From Amycolatopsis roodepoortensis (GTDB lineage Bacteria > Actinomycetota > Actinomycetes > Mycobacteriales > Pseudonocardiaceae), in the NCBI RefSeq assembly GCF_014873915.1, contig NZ_JADBEJ010000001.1, positions 744,001 through 808,000 on the forward strand: DNA of 64,000 bases. The letters are read 5' to 3'. A program made the position numbers and the translations under genes. Shown piece by piece: positions 55,531 through 63,749 of the stretch (positions are counted from its first letter, which is position 1; every line of letters starts with the position of its first letter). Under the pieces are notes generated by a model. It saw only the letters and a list, made by a program, of their open reading frames with translations. It searched no databases and was not told where the DNA came from.

Positions 55531-56244
55531 ATGCGCGAACTCGACGAGTACGAAGACGGTTTGATCGAGCGGTTCCGGCGGCACCCGGCGCTGCGCGGCG
55601 TCACCGAGCTCTCGCCGGAGGACCTGCACGCCGTCCTGCTGCAGCGGCGGTTCCTGTCGCTGGCCTTCACCATGGCCTACGACCTGGCGATCGACCTGCT
55701 CACCGACGAGCAGTCCAAACGGATCGCCCGTGTCATCATCCGCGAGGAGTACCCGGACAACACTTCGCCCGGCAGCACACCTTCGCACCGCGAGGACCTG
55801 ATGGCGGACATCCTCGCGCTGGGCGTCCCGCGGGAAGCGCTGGTGCGGTCGCGGAGGTCACTGGCCACGACGGCCTGCGTCGACACCACCATGGAGCTGA
55901 TCGCCTCGGCGGGCGACTCGAAGTACGCCGACGTCGAACTGCTGACCATCCTGCGCTTCTGGGGCGAGGTGCTGGTCTCGGTCGAGTACGGCGAACTGTG
56001 GCGCCGGATCGGCCCGGTGCTCGGCGGCAAGTCCGTCTTCTACTACCCGCACCACGTGCACGACGCGAAGTCCCGCCCGCTCGCCGCCGCGTCCCCGCTT
56101 TCGCTCACCCATTCCGATCAGCTCGGCTTACGGCTCGTGCAACTGATCGACTCGAGCGAGGCGCGGGAGCGGTTCCGGGAGACGGAGCAGGCGGTCGTCG
56201 CGGTCAAGACGGCCTTCTACGACCAGTTCCTGCCCGCTTCGTGA
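55531..56244 (+). CDS. Heme-oxygenase-like fold protein (possible diiron enzyme)
   Basis: About 237 residues, all-helical. The segment EEYPDNTSPGSTPSHREDLM matches the E-x-Y-G-x-G...H helix of iron-containing redox (HO-like diiron) proteins, and FYYPHHVHDAKSR matches the H-x-x-x-D-x-x-H helix, although the last histidine is replaced. The family link is therefore moderate and metal binding may be incomplete. ATG 55531 is preferred; the preceding GTG 55528 is in frame. It forms a two-gene unit with the membrane protein upstream and ends before a 57-nt palindrome. Confidence 0.65.
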   Translation: MRELDEYEDGLIERFRRHPALRGVTELSPEDLHAVLLQRRFLSLAFTMAYDLAIDLLTDEQSKRIARVIIREEYPDNTSPGSTPSHREDLMADILALGVPREALVRSRRSLATTACVDTTMELIASAGDSKYADVELLTILRFWGEVLVSVEYGELWRRIGPVLGGKSVFYYPHHVHDAKSRPLAAASPLSLTHSDQLGLRLVQLIDSSEARERFRETEQAVVAVKTAFYDQFLPAS

Positions 56245-56260
56245 GTGGCCCCGGGCCCCA

Positions 56261-56317
56261 AGTACGTGAAGGCCCCCTTCATTGCGCCAGGCGCAATGAA
56301 GGGGGCCTTCACGTACT
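56261..56317. terminator. 57-nt perfect palindrome between convergent genes (family C)
   Basis: A 28-bp perfect stem begins AGTACGTGAAGGCCCCCTTC (56261) and is mirrored at 56290-56317, with a single central base. The stem itself contains the sub-palindromes GAAGGC and AATGAAGG. It lies between the convergent HO-like and gltX genes and can end both messages. Its GTGAAGG...CCTTCA core resembles the csbD terminator. Confidence 0.85.
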
Positions 56318-56347
56318 ACAGGCGGGCAAGGCGCACCCGGTACCGGG

Positions 56348-58003
56348 TCACTCGGCGACGAGGCCGGAGAACCGGCCCAGCGTCTCCTCGCGCCCCAGCG
56401 CCTGGGTGATCGCGTGCAGGTCCGGGCTCCGGGTCGAGCCCGTGATCGCGATCCGGATGATCTGCGACGCCTCGCGAATGGAGCCTGGGAAGCCTTCGGG
56501 GTTCTTCTTGAACTCCTTGGCGTTCTTCGCGAAGCCGTGCTTCGCCGCGACCTCGCGGATCTGCTGGAACCATTCCTGGCCGTCGTCGAGCTGCTGGTAG
56601 TTCTCGACGAAGTCCCGTGCCACGGCCCGGACGACCTCGGCGTCGACACCGAGGGCGGCGATCCGCTCGTCGGCGGCGCTCGCGACGGCAGCGTGCAGCT
56701 GCGGGAAGAAGAAGCCGTAGACGGCGCGGAACTCGCTCCACTTCTTCAGGTCCTTGCGCGGGTTCTCGGCGCCGTCACGCTCGACGGCGAGCGCGCGGAG
56801 GGCGAGCTCCGGCTCGGCGTCGAGGACGGTCCGCAGCTCGGGGTCGAACCGCTCCGCCCAGCCGCGGACCTCTTCGAGGATCTCGGCGCCGGTCAGCGTG
56901 GCGATGTGGTCGGCCGAGATGTCGTCGAGTTTGACCAGGTCGACCAGCGGGCCGGCGACACCGCATTCCTCGAGCTTGATCGGCTCGGCCAGCGCCTGGT
57001 CGAGCGGCATCTCGGCGAGCCGTCCGTTGGCGAGGCCGCGCAGGTAGTAGAGGACGGCCTTGGTGGGGTAGCCGGACTCGATGTAGAAGTCGACGCTCGC
57101 TTCCGGGTCCTTGCGCTTCGACAGCTTGCGCTTGCTGCCGCCCTCCTGCTTCATCAGCGGCGCGATATGCGCGTACGTGATCGGCTCGAAACCGAGCGCG
57201 TCGAACAGCTGCTGGTGCACCGGCACCGACGAGATCCACTCGTCGCCGCGGATGACCAGGTTGACGCGCATGAGGTGGTCGTCGACGGCGTGCGCGAAGT
57301 GGTAGGTCGGCAGCCGGGGGCTCTGGTCGGAGCTCTTGAGGATGACGACGTCGTTGCGGTTGGCCTCGGCCTCCAGCGGGCCGCGGATGGCGTCGGTGAA
57401 CCGGGCGCGGGCGCCGGTGTCGTCGGGCGCGCGGAACCGCACGACGTACGGGTCGCCGGCGTCGAGCTTGGCCTGGACGTCGGCGGGGTCGGCGTCGCGC
57501 CAGATGGCCCACGAGCCGTAGTAGCCGGTCGGCAGCTTCGTCGCCTGCTGGCGGGCGGTGATCGCCGCCAGTTCGTCCTTGGTGGCGAAGTCGAGGTACG
57601 CGCGCCCGGTGCGGAGCAGGTGACGGACGTAGGTCAGGTAGATCTGCTCGCGCTCGGACTGCTGGTACGGGCCGTAGTCGCCGCCGCGGTGGATGTCCTC
57701 GTCGGCGGCGAGATCGAAGTAGGCGAAACCGCGCTCGAACTGCTCGATGGCGCCTTCGACCTCGCGGGACCGGTCGGTGTCCTCGACCCGGACGAGGTAG
57801 CGGCCGCCGCTGCGGCGGGCGACGTCCTGGTCGATGGTGGCGACGTAGACGCCGCCGATGTGGACGAACCCGGTCGGCGAGGGGCCGAACCGGGTGACCA
57901 GGGCGCCCTCGGGGAGCTCGCGGGCGGGGTAACGCTGTTCCCAGTGCTCGGGCTCGGGCAGGTCGGCGGGGAAGAGGGCGTCGATGACTGCTCGGTCCAG
58001 CAT
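56348..58003 (-). CDS. gltX: Glutamate--tRNA ligase, divergent long type
   Basis: A 551-residue class I aminoacyl-tRNA synthetase. The HIGH motif is FGPSPTGFVHIGGVYVATID (residues about 39-58) and KMSKS is KRKLSKRKD (about 291-299). The glutamate-specific catalytic domain includes RVEDTDRSREVEGA, and the C-terminal anticodon-binding domain is complete. Actinobacterial GluRS usually reads CPSPTGTPHVGL and is about 490 residues. This version, with FVHIGG and extra length, looks like the type seen in some other phyla and may be a second or transferred copy. It attaches glutamate to tRNA-Glu. ATG 58003. Confidence 0.93.
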   Translation of the reverse strand: MLDRAVIDALFPADLPEPEHWEQRYPARELPEGALVTRFGPSPTGFVHIGGVYVATIDQDVARRSGGRYLVRVEDTDRSREVEGAIEQFERGFAYFDLAADEDIHRGGDYGPYQQSEREQIYLTYVRHLLRTGRAYLDFATKDELAAITARQQATKLPTGYYGSWAIWRDADPADVQAKLDAGDPYVVRFRAPDDTGARARFTDAIRGPLEAEANRNDVVILKSSDQSPRLPTYHFAHAVDDHLMRVNLVIRGDEWISSVPVHQQLFDALGFEPITYAHIAPLMKQEGGSKRKLSKRKDPEASVDFYIESGYPTKAVLYYLRGLANGRLAEMPLDQALAEPIKLEECGVAGPLVDLVKLDDISADHIATLTGAEILEEVRGWAERFDPELRTVLDAEPELALRALAVERDGAENPRKDLKKWSEFRAVYGFFFPQLHAAVASAADERIAALGVDAEVVRAVARDFVENYQQLDDGQEWFQQIREVAAKHGFAKNAKEFKKNPEGFPGSIREASQIIRIAITGSTRSPDLHAITQALGREETLGRFSGLVAE

Positions 58004-58174
58004 GGCGGTTCAGATCTCCCGGCGTCGTGGTGCATGGCGGTTTTCGCCACCGAAGAGCCTAACCGTCCGGCCTCCCGGCCTGGTGAGGGTGGTCCCGAAG
58101 CCGGATCGAGACGTGCTTTTTCGTCGGTGCCCCCCGGTAAAATAGGCCTTGCCGGACATTCGGGGAGGAAATCG

Positions 58175-59395
58175 GTGACCACCGATAGCTCGCTTCGTGA
58201 AGAACCCCAGCTCACCATCCGACCAAAGCCTTCGGCGTTCTTTCTGCGCCGTCGTTTTCTCCGCACTTTCGGGCCCGCTCTCGTGCTGGCCGTGAGCGGC
58301 CTCATCGTGCTGCTCGTGAGCGGGACCGTCGTGGTGCCGTTCCAGCAGACGCTGGTCCTGCGCGGCAAGATGGGCTCGAAATCGGATCTCTTCGAGGACG
58401 CGAAGGTCCAGGAAATCCTGATGCGTCACCACATCCGGGTCCACGTGACCAGGACGGGATCACGGGACATCGCCACGCACGACCTCAGCCAGTACGACTT
58501 CGTGTTCCTCTCGGGCGAGCCCGCCGCGGGTCTCGTCCGGCGGTCGAGGGCCAACGAGTGGACGGGCAGCGCACGGCAGCCGTTCACCAGCCCGATCGTC
58601 CTCGCGACGTACCGGCGTTACGCGGAAACGCTTGCGGGTAAGGGGATCGCGGCGAAACCGCCGGGGCAGGACCTCTACTACACGCTGGACACCGACAAGT
58701 TCATGGAGGTGATGAAGCGGGGGGAGAGCTGGGATTCGCTGGGCGTCCGCGACCACGGCGCCGCCAACGGCAACCGGGTGCTGGCGCAGACCTCGAACAT
58801 CTGCGACTCCAATTCGGGTGCGACGTACCTGATCTTGCTGGCGTTCCTGGAGAACGGCCGTCAGGTCCCGGTCGTCGACCCCCAGTCCGCCGGGCCGCCG
58901 AGCCTCACGAACGCCAAGGAGCTGGCCAAGCGGATCAAACCCCTCGTGGCGGCCCAGGGCTTCCCGTCGTCCGACCTTTCGGAGTCCTACGCGAACGTCG
59001 CCGAAGGTGACAAGCCGATCGTCGTCATCTACGAGCACCAGTACCTCGCCATGCAGTTGCGGGCCAAGGCGCAGAGCGGGCAGCCGGACCACGACCGGGT
59101 GCTGCTGTACCCGAAGGACAACATCCTGACGAAACCGCAGTTCCTGGCGCTGAAGCCGGAAGCGGAGCGCCTGGGCGAGCTGATCACGTTCGATCCCGAG
59201 CTGCAGCGCCGCGCGATGGAGCTCGGGTTCGGCGTCGCGACCCCGGCGGGCAGCACGAAGAGCGCCCGGCTGTACGACTTCCTCCGCGGACAGGGATTGC
59301 CGACCCCGGAGATCGCGGACAACGACAGCACCACGCCGCTGCCGGACAACCTGGTGCTGGAAGAGATGATCAAGACGGTCGGGGACTGCCCGTGA
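58175..59395 (+). CDS. Membrane-anchored binding-protein-like, first gene of a VWA operon
   Basis: A 406-residue protein: a cytoplasmic N-terminal tail of about 30 residues, one membrane helix (about 33-53; FGPALVLAVSGLIVLLVSGT) and a large outer domain. The outer part (for example DLSQYDFVFLSGEPAAGLVR and LTKPQFLALKPEAERLGELI) resembles type 2 solute-binding proteins. GTG 58175 has a GGGAGGAAA site. Its stop overlaps the next gene (GTGA). Similar genes accompany substrate-binding/VWA proteins in other actinomycetes; the role is unknown. Confidence 0.78.
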   Translation: MTTDSSLREEPQLTIRPKPSAFFLRRRFLRTFGPALVLAVSGLIVLLVSGTVVVPFQQTLVLRGKMGSKSDLFEDAKVQEILMRHHIRVHVTRTGSRDIATHDLSQYDFVFLSGEPAAGLVRRSRANEWTGSARQPFTSPIVLATYRRYAETLAGKGIAAKPPGQDLYYTLDTDKFMEVMKRGESWDSLGVRDHGAANGNRVLAQTSNICDSNSGATYLILLAFLENGRQVPVVDPQSAGPPSLTNAKELAKRIKPLVAAQGFPSSDLSESYANVAEGDKPIVVIYEHQYLAMQLRAKAQSGQPDHDRVLLYPKDNILTKPQFLALKPEAERLGELITFDPELQRRAMELGFGVATPAGSTKSARLYDFLRGQGLPTPEIADNDSTTPLPDNLVLEEMIKTVGDCP

Positions 59396-60927
59396 AGCGG
59401 CTGCTCGCGGTCCTGTGCTGCCTGCTCCTGGTGGGCACCGCCTGCACGAGCGGCGGTCAGAAGGTAAAACTGCGCGTGCTCGCCAGTTCCGAACTGGCCG
59501 ACCTCGGGCCGATTCTCGACGACCTCCGCGGGGAAACGGGAATCGAACTGGAAATGGATTTCCGGGGAACTGTCGACGCGACCGCTTCCCTCACGCCGGG
59601 GAAAGCGACGCACGATCTCGCCTGGCTTTCCACCGACCGGTATTTCCAGCTCAAGTTCCGGCAATCGGGCGACAAGGGGGAACGACCGCTCGCGACCAAG
59701 ACCATGGTGTCGCCGGTCATCGTCGGGATCACCCCGGCGAAGGCGGCGGAGCTGCGCCGGGGCAAACCGGACGGGAAGCTCTCGTGGGCGGATCTGGCGG
59801 ACGCGGCCGCGGGCGGCGGCTTCCGGTTCGCGATGGCGGATCCGGCCAAGTCGACCAGCGGGCTCACCTCGCTCGTCGGGGTGGCGACGGCCGCCGCGGG
59901 CACCGGTGCCGCGCTGCGCCTCCAGGACGTCGCGTGCGACAAGCTCCAGGGCTTCCGCACCGGGCACACGCTCACGGCGGACACCTCCGCCGCGGTGGCC
60001 GAGCGGTTCGCGGAGCGCCAGGACGTGGACGCGATCATCGGGTACGAGTCCACGCTGCTCTCGCTCAACGCGAGCGGCAGGCTCAAGACCCCGCTGGAAC
60101 TGGTGTATCCGCGCGACGGCATCGTCCAGTCCGACTACCCGGTCCTGCTGCTCGACCCGGCCAAGCGGGAGGTGTACGACAAGCTCGTCTCCTGGCTCAG
60201 GAGCCCGGCGACGCAGAAGAAACTGATGGAACGGACCCTCCGGCGGCCGGTCACCGGCGACGTGGGGCTGGATCCGAGGCTGCCCGCCTCGACCGGGAAC
60301 TCGCTGTACTTCCCCGACGAACAGGCGGTCGTGGACAAGCTCCTCGACGATTACGCGGCCACCGCCGGCCGCGCTCCCGGGCGCGTGATCTTCGTGCTGG
60401 ACTTCTCCGGTTCGATGAAGGGGCCGAGGATCGCCGCGCTTCGCGCGACCTTCGCCGGGCTGAGCGGCGGGCCGGACGGCGGATTCGACCGTTTCTACCG
60501 CGGCGAGCGGCTCACGGTCCTCCGTTTTGGCGGAAAGGTGTTGGGGGACAGGGAGTTCACCGTCGGTGGACCCCAGGATCTCGACGCGCTGCGGGCCTTC
60601 ATCGCCGCCGACGACTTCGACGGCGCCACAGCGGTCTGGTCGGCGCTTGGCGAGGCCTACGCGAAGGCCGGCGCCCATCGCCGCGCCGAGCCGGACCGGA
60701 GCGTCTCGATCGTGCTGATGACCGACGGCGAGAGCAACACCGGGCCGGGCATCGAAGAATTCCTGCGCGCGCCGAGGGATCCGGGCGTGCGCACGTACAC
60801 CATCCGGTACGGCGAGGCCGATCCCGCCGAACTGGAACGCGCGGCCGTGGCCACCGGTGGCCGGATGGTCGACGCGAACGCGACATCCCTGCTCAAGGCC
60901 TTCAAGGAGATCCGTGGCTGCCGATAA
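59392..60927 (+). CDS. Lipoprotein fusing a type 2 solute-binding domain to a von Willebrand factor A domain
   Basis: A 511-residue lipoprotein. Signal MKRLLAVLCCLLLVGTACTS has the lipobox GTAC. Residues about 25-290 form a solute-binding fold (KVKLRVLASSELADLGPILD, then YPRDGIVQSDYPVLLLD). Residues about 330-505 form a VWA domain with an intact MIDAS: DFSGS at 337-341, a threonine-type site in DGATAVW, and DGES in LMTDGESNTG. GTG 59392 overlaps the upstream stop. The fusion suggests that a bound ligand is coupled to metal-dependent adhesion or complex assembly at the cell surface. Ligand unknown. Confidence 0.88.
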   Translation: MKRLLAVLCCLLLVGTACTSGGQKVKLRVLASSELADLGPILDDLRGETGIELEMDFRGTVDATASLTPGKATHDLAWLSTDRYFQLKFRQSGDKGERPLATKTMVSPVIVGITPAKAAELRRGKPDGKLSWADLADAAAGGGFRFAMADPAKSTSGLTSLVGVATAAAGTGAALRLQDVACDKLQGFRTGHTLTADTSAAVAERFAERQDVDAIIGYESTLLSLNASGRLKTPLELVYPRDGIVQSDYPVLLLDPAKREVYDKLVSWLRSPATQKKLMERTLRRPVTGDVGLDPRLPASTGNSLYFPDEQAVVDKLLDDYAATAGRAPGRVIFVLDFSGSMKGPRIAALRATFAGLSGGPDGGFDRFYRGERLTVLRFGGKVLGDREFTVGGPQDLDALRAFIAADDFDGATAVWSALGEAYAKAGAHRRAEPDRSVSIVLMTDGESNTGPGIEEFLRAPRDPGVRTYTIRYGEADPAELERAAVATGGRMVDANATSLLKAFKEIRGCR

Positions 60928-61687
60928 TCTGTGGTGGGACGTCTGGGGACTGTGGCTCGTGGTCTGGGTGCTGACCGTGGCCGCCTTCGTCGTCGCGGCC
61001 GTCGTTTTCGTGAAGCACTGGCGCCGCGCCCGATCCGACGGGGACCAGGGGATGATCCGGGGCATCGCCTTCTACCTGCATACGAAATCCGTGATGGGGC
61101 TCTACCAGTTGCATCGCTACAACGAGGCGCTGGAACAGGAGGTCGAGAAGCGGAAGAGCCGGGGCTGGCGGTTCTGGGGATCGGGTGGATTCGGCCCGCT
61201 GCAAGGGGAAACCGAGCGCACCGACACCGACGAGGAATTCCGGCGGTACATCCGCAAGGCCGAGCCGATCACGGTGATCGGCATCGTGACGAAGGTGCTC
61301 GAGAAGCACCACGACATCATCTACGTGGACCTGGCGAAACAGGAATTGGTCCACAACCGGGCGCTGGTGAAGGAACTCGGCTGGGCCGACGGCCCCGAGA
61401 GCACCCGGCAGCTCAAGACCCGGCTGCGGGGTGTCGAGGCGTTCGTCTCGGTGAAGGGCCTGTTCCGCAAACGTTCGCAGACCGAAACCGAGACGGTTTT
61501 CGTGGCACCGTACGGGAATCCGGACGATCCGGGGCGGAGCAGGCGGGTCCGCTTCACCTGCGTGACCAGCGACCTGCGCGACACCGCGCCCGCCGGCGCG
61601 TTCCGGGCGCGGTGTCTGGGCAAGGTCGAGGACTGGGACCCCGAAACCGGTGAGCTCGTCGTTCACCCCATCGCGATCTTCAAATGA
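60914..61687 (+). CDS. Membrane protein, third gene of the VWA operon
   Basis: A 257-residue protein with an N-terminal membrane helix (about 8-34; WLVVWVLTVAAFVVAAVVFV) and a cytoplasmic or outer beta-rich domain (about 80-257; IRKAEPITVIGIVTKVLEKH, then FRARCLGKVEDWDPETGELV). No family recognised. GTG 60914 has an AAGGAGA site and lies within the last codons of the VWA gene (14-nt overlap). It ends just before a family A palindrome. Together the three genes form a conserved-looking surface complex with no known function. Confidence 0.75.
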   Translation: MAADNLWWDVWGLWLVVWVLTVAAFVVAAVVFVKHWRRARSDGDQGMIRGIAFYLHTKSVMGLYQLHRYNEALEQEVEKRKSRGWRFWGSGGFGPLQGETERTDTDEEFRRYIRKAEPITVIGIVTKVLEKHHDIIYVDLAKQELVHNRALVKELGWADGPESTRQLKTRLRGVEAFVSVKGLFRKRSQTETETVFVAPYGNPDDPGRSRRVRFTCVTSDLRDTAPAGAFRARCLGKVEDWDPETGELVVHPIAIFK

Positions 61688-61730
61688 CTCGGTGCGCCGA
61701 AGGGTGAACGTGCCCTGTGCCGGGCGGGCA

Positions 61731-61785
61731 TGTCGCGAAAGCCACTTTCGGGACACCAGGCGTCGCGAAAGTGGCTTTCGCGACA
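61731..61785. terminator. 55-nt palindrome (family A copy 3, inverted orientation)
   Basis: Starts TGTCGCGAAAGCCACTTTCG at 61731 and mirrors at 61762-61785 with one mismatch near the loop. The loop region reads ACCAGGC, the reverse complement of the loop in the other two copies apart from one base, so this copy lies in the opposite orientation. It separates the convergent VWA operon and the metallo-hydrolase gene. Confidence 0.78.
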
Positions 61786-61821
61786 TGCCCGCCATCACGC
61801 CACGTTCGCCCGACCGCTCAC

Positions 61822-62715
61822 TCACCCGGCGTCGGCGCAGAAACACCCGACGCCCTTCGCGATCCAGTCCCGGCCTTCCCACTCGGGGTGGCGTTCGATC
61901 ATCAGCGCTTCGACCTCCGCGGCGATGGCCTCTTCGGGAAGGGAAGAGTCGCGCCGTGACCAGGTCTCGTCGCGCAGCAGTTCGAGGTATTCGCGGACGT
62001 CGGTCAGGATCCGGCGTCCGGAGACGTCGCCGTGGCCGGGGACGACGATTTCCGGCCCGGCGGCGGCCAGCCGTCCCAGCACCTCGATCCACCGCGATCC
62101 CGAGACGTCGGTGTCGTGCGGCGGGAACCACGGGAAGATCGCGAACTGACCGGTCTCGACCAGATCCCCGGTGAACAGCGCGCCCGCGTCGGGCACGGTC
62201 ACCACCTGGTCGCCCTTGCTGTGGGCGCGCCCGGTGGCCTCCATGCGCACCACCCGTCCGCCGAGATCGAGTTCGTACGCGTCGTCGTAGACCACGTCGG
62301 GGGTGGCCAGGGTGACGCCGTCCAGCGCCCGCGCGACCGGGGCGCCGAGGCCGCGGAACATCTCCAGGTAGCTCGGTCCTTTGTGGACAAGGTCCGCCGC
62401 CTGCGCGCTGTTGACGAGGTAGGTCGCCTCGTCCGCGAAGACCTGCGCGCCGAACGCGTGCTCGGGGTGGAAATGCGTGGTGGTCAGGTACAGCCGGCGG
62501 CCGCGGGCGTGCTCGGACGCGAAGGCGAGCACCTTCTCCGCGTTGCGAGGACCGAGCCCCGTGTCGACGACGAGCACCGAGTGGGAGCCGCCGATGATCC
62601 CGATGTTGGGGACGAGGTCGACGCCGAGATTCGGGATCACCAAGAGCTCCCTGGCGATTTCCCGGGCCTGGCCGGGTTCGACGGCGGGTTCGTGGGTGAG
62701 GGGTTCGAAGGGCAT
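61822..62715 (-). CDS. MBL-fold metallo-hydrolase with HxHxEH variant
   Basis: A 297-residue metallo-beta-lactamase-fold enzyme without a signal peptide. The metal motif is THFHPEH (about residues 88-94), with glutamate replacing the usual aspartate of HxHxDH. Other ligands are present: H in ATGRAHSKGD, D in LFTGDLVET and H in VPGHGDV. The substrate is unknown. ATG 62715 is chosen over 62745, which adds only an unconserved stretch. It is divergent from a LysR gene, with a LysR-type operator between them. Confidence 0.88.
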   Translation of the reverse strand: MPFEPLTHEPAVEPGQAREIARELLVIPNLGVDLVPNIGIIGGSHSVLVVDTGLGPRNAEKVLAFASEHARGRRLYLTTTHFHPEHAFGAQVFADEATYLVNSAQAADLVHKGPSYLEMFRGLGAPVARALDGVTLATPDVVYDDAYELDLGGRVVRMEATGRAHSKGDQVVTVPDAGALFTGDLVETGQFAIFPWFPPHDTDVSGSRWIEVLGRLAAAGPEIVVPGHGDVSGRRILTDVREYLELLRDETWSRRDSSLPEEAIAAEVEALMIERHPEWEGRDWIAKGVGCFCADAG

Positions 62716-62770
62716 GACCCCACCTTCGGGCCGCTCCCGGCACACCGTCCAAGTCCGATCTCCACCGCCC

Positions 62771-62787
62771 GATACCTGATGGGTATC
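62771..62787. promoter_or_regulatory. LysR-type operator GATACC-TGATG-GGTATC
   Basis: Perfect 6-nt arms with a 5-nt centre contain the T-N11-A motif of LysR regulators. The site lies 10 nt before the LysR start and 55 nt before the start of the divergent metallo-hydrolase gene. It should serve autoregulation and control of that gene. Confidence 0.6.
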
Positions 62788-62797
62788 ATCGCTGGTG

Positions 62798-63658
62798 ATG
62801 GAGCTTCGTCTGCTGCGTTACTTCGTGGCCGTCGCCGAGGAACGGCACTTCGGCCGGGCCGCCGCACGGCTGCACATGACCCAGCCGCCGCTGAGCCGGG
62901 CCATCCGCCAGCTGGAGAACGACCTTGGCGTCGTCCTGCTGCTCCGCTCGGCCGCCGGTGTCGAGCCCACCCCCGCCGGAACCACCTTGTACGCCGAGGC
63001 TCGCACCCTGCTGGACCAGGCCGATCGCGCCCGCGCCCGGGTGCTGGAGGCGGCGGGGCCCGCGACGCTCACCGTCGGCACCTTGGCCGACGGAGCGGGG
63101 GAGTCGGGCACCCGGCTCGCCGCGGCGTTCCGGCGACGGCATCCCGAGGTCTCGATCCGCTTCCGCGAGACGGATTTCACCGATCCCACCACCGGGCTGC
63201 GCGCCGGGCTGGCGGATGTCGCGCTGACCCGGTCGCCGTTCGACGAGACCGGCCTCAGCGTCCGCGTCCTGCGTTCCGACCCGGTGGGGCTGGTGCTGCG
63301 CACCGGTGATCCGCTCGCCGGTCGTGCGTCGCTCCGGCTGGCCGACGTCGCCGATCGGCCCTGGTTCCAGCTGCCGGAGGGCACGGATCCGCGGTGGCGC
63401 GAGTACTGGAACGGGGCGACGCCCATCGGGGAACGTCCCGCCGGGCCGGTGGTGCGCACGGTCGGCGAATGTCTTCAGGCTGTCCTCTGGAACGGCTCGG
63501 CCGGGATCGCACCGCTCGGGCACACGTTGCCCGACGGGCTGACCTGGGTGCCGCTGGCCGACATGCCACCGAGTCCGCTGGTCGTCGCGTGGGTGACCGC
63601 GCGGGAGAACCCGTTGATCCGCTCGTTCGCGCGGATCGCCGTCGAAAGCCATCGCTAG
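62798..63658 (+). CDS. LysR-family transcriptional regulator
   Basis: A 286-residue LysR protein. The N-terminal helix-turn-helix reads HFGRAAARLHMTQPPLSRAI, the family signature, and the effector domain spans about 85-285. The conserved N-terminus MELRLLRYFVAVAEE supports ATG 62798 over the preceding GTG. It is divergent from the metallo-hydrolase gene with an operator between them, and another metallo-hydrolase gene follows, so it probably governs one or both. Confidence 0.93.
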   Translation: MELRLLRYFVAVAEERHFGRAAARLHMTQPPLSRAIRQLENDLGVVLLLRSAAGVEPTPAGTTLYAEARTLLDQADRARARVLEAAGPATLTVGTLADGAGESGTRLAAAFRRRHPEVSIRFRETDFTDPTTGLRAGLADVALTRSPFDETGLSVRVLRSDPVGLVLRTGDPLAGRASLRLADVADRPWFQLPEGTDPRWREYWNGATPIGERPAGPVVRTVGECLQAVLWNGSAGIAPLGHTLPDGLTWVPLADMPPSPLVVAWVTARENPLIRSFARIAVESHR

Positions 63659-63660
63659 AG

Positions 63661-63676
63661 CGCACTTGCAAGTGCG
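63661..63676. promoter_or_regulatory. 16-nt palindrome CGCACTTG-CAAGTGCG
   Basis: A perfect palindrome directly after the LysR stop and 74 nt before the next start. It is short for a terminator and looks like an operator for the metallo-hydrolase gene that follows; the binding protein is unknown. Confidence 0.4.
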
Positions 63677-63749
63677 TACTTCCCTTTGGAGAGCGGCTCC
63701 CCGAAAGTGAGTCACAGCTTCACTCACCGTCCACAAGGGAGAACACGTC

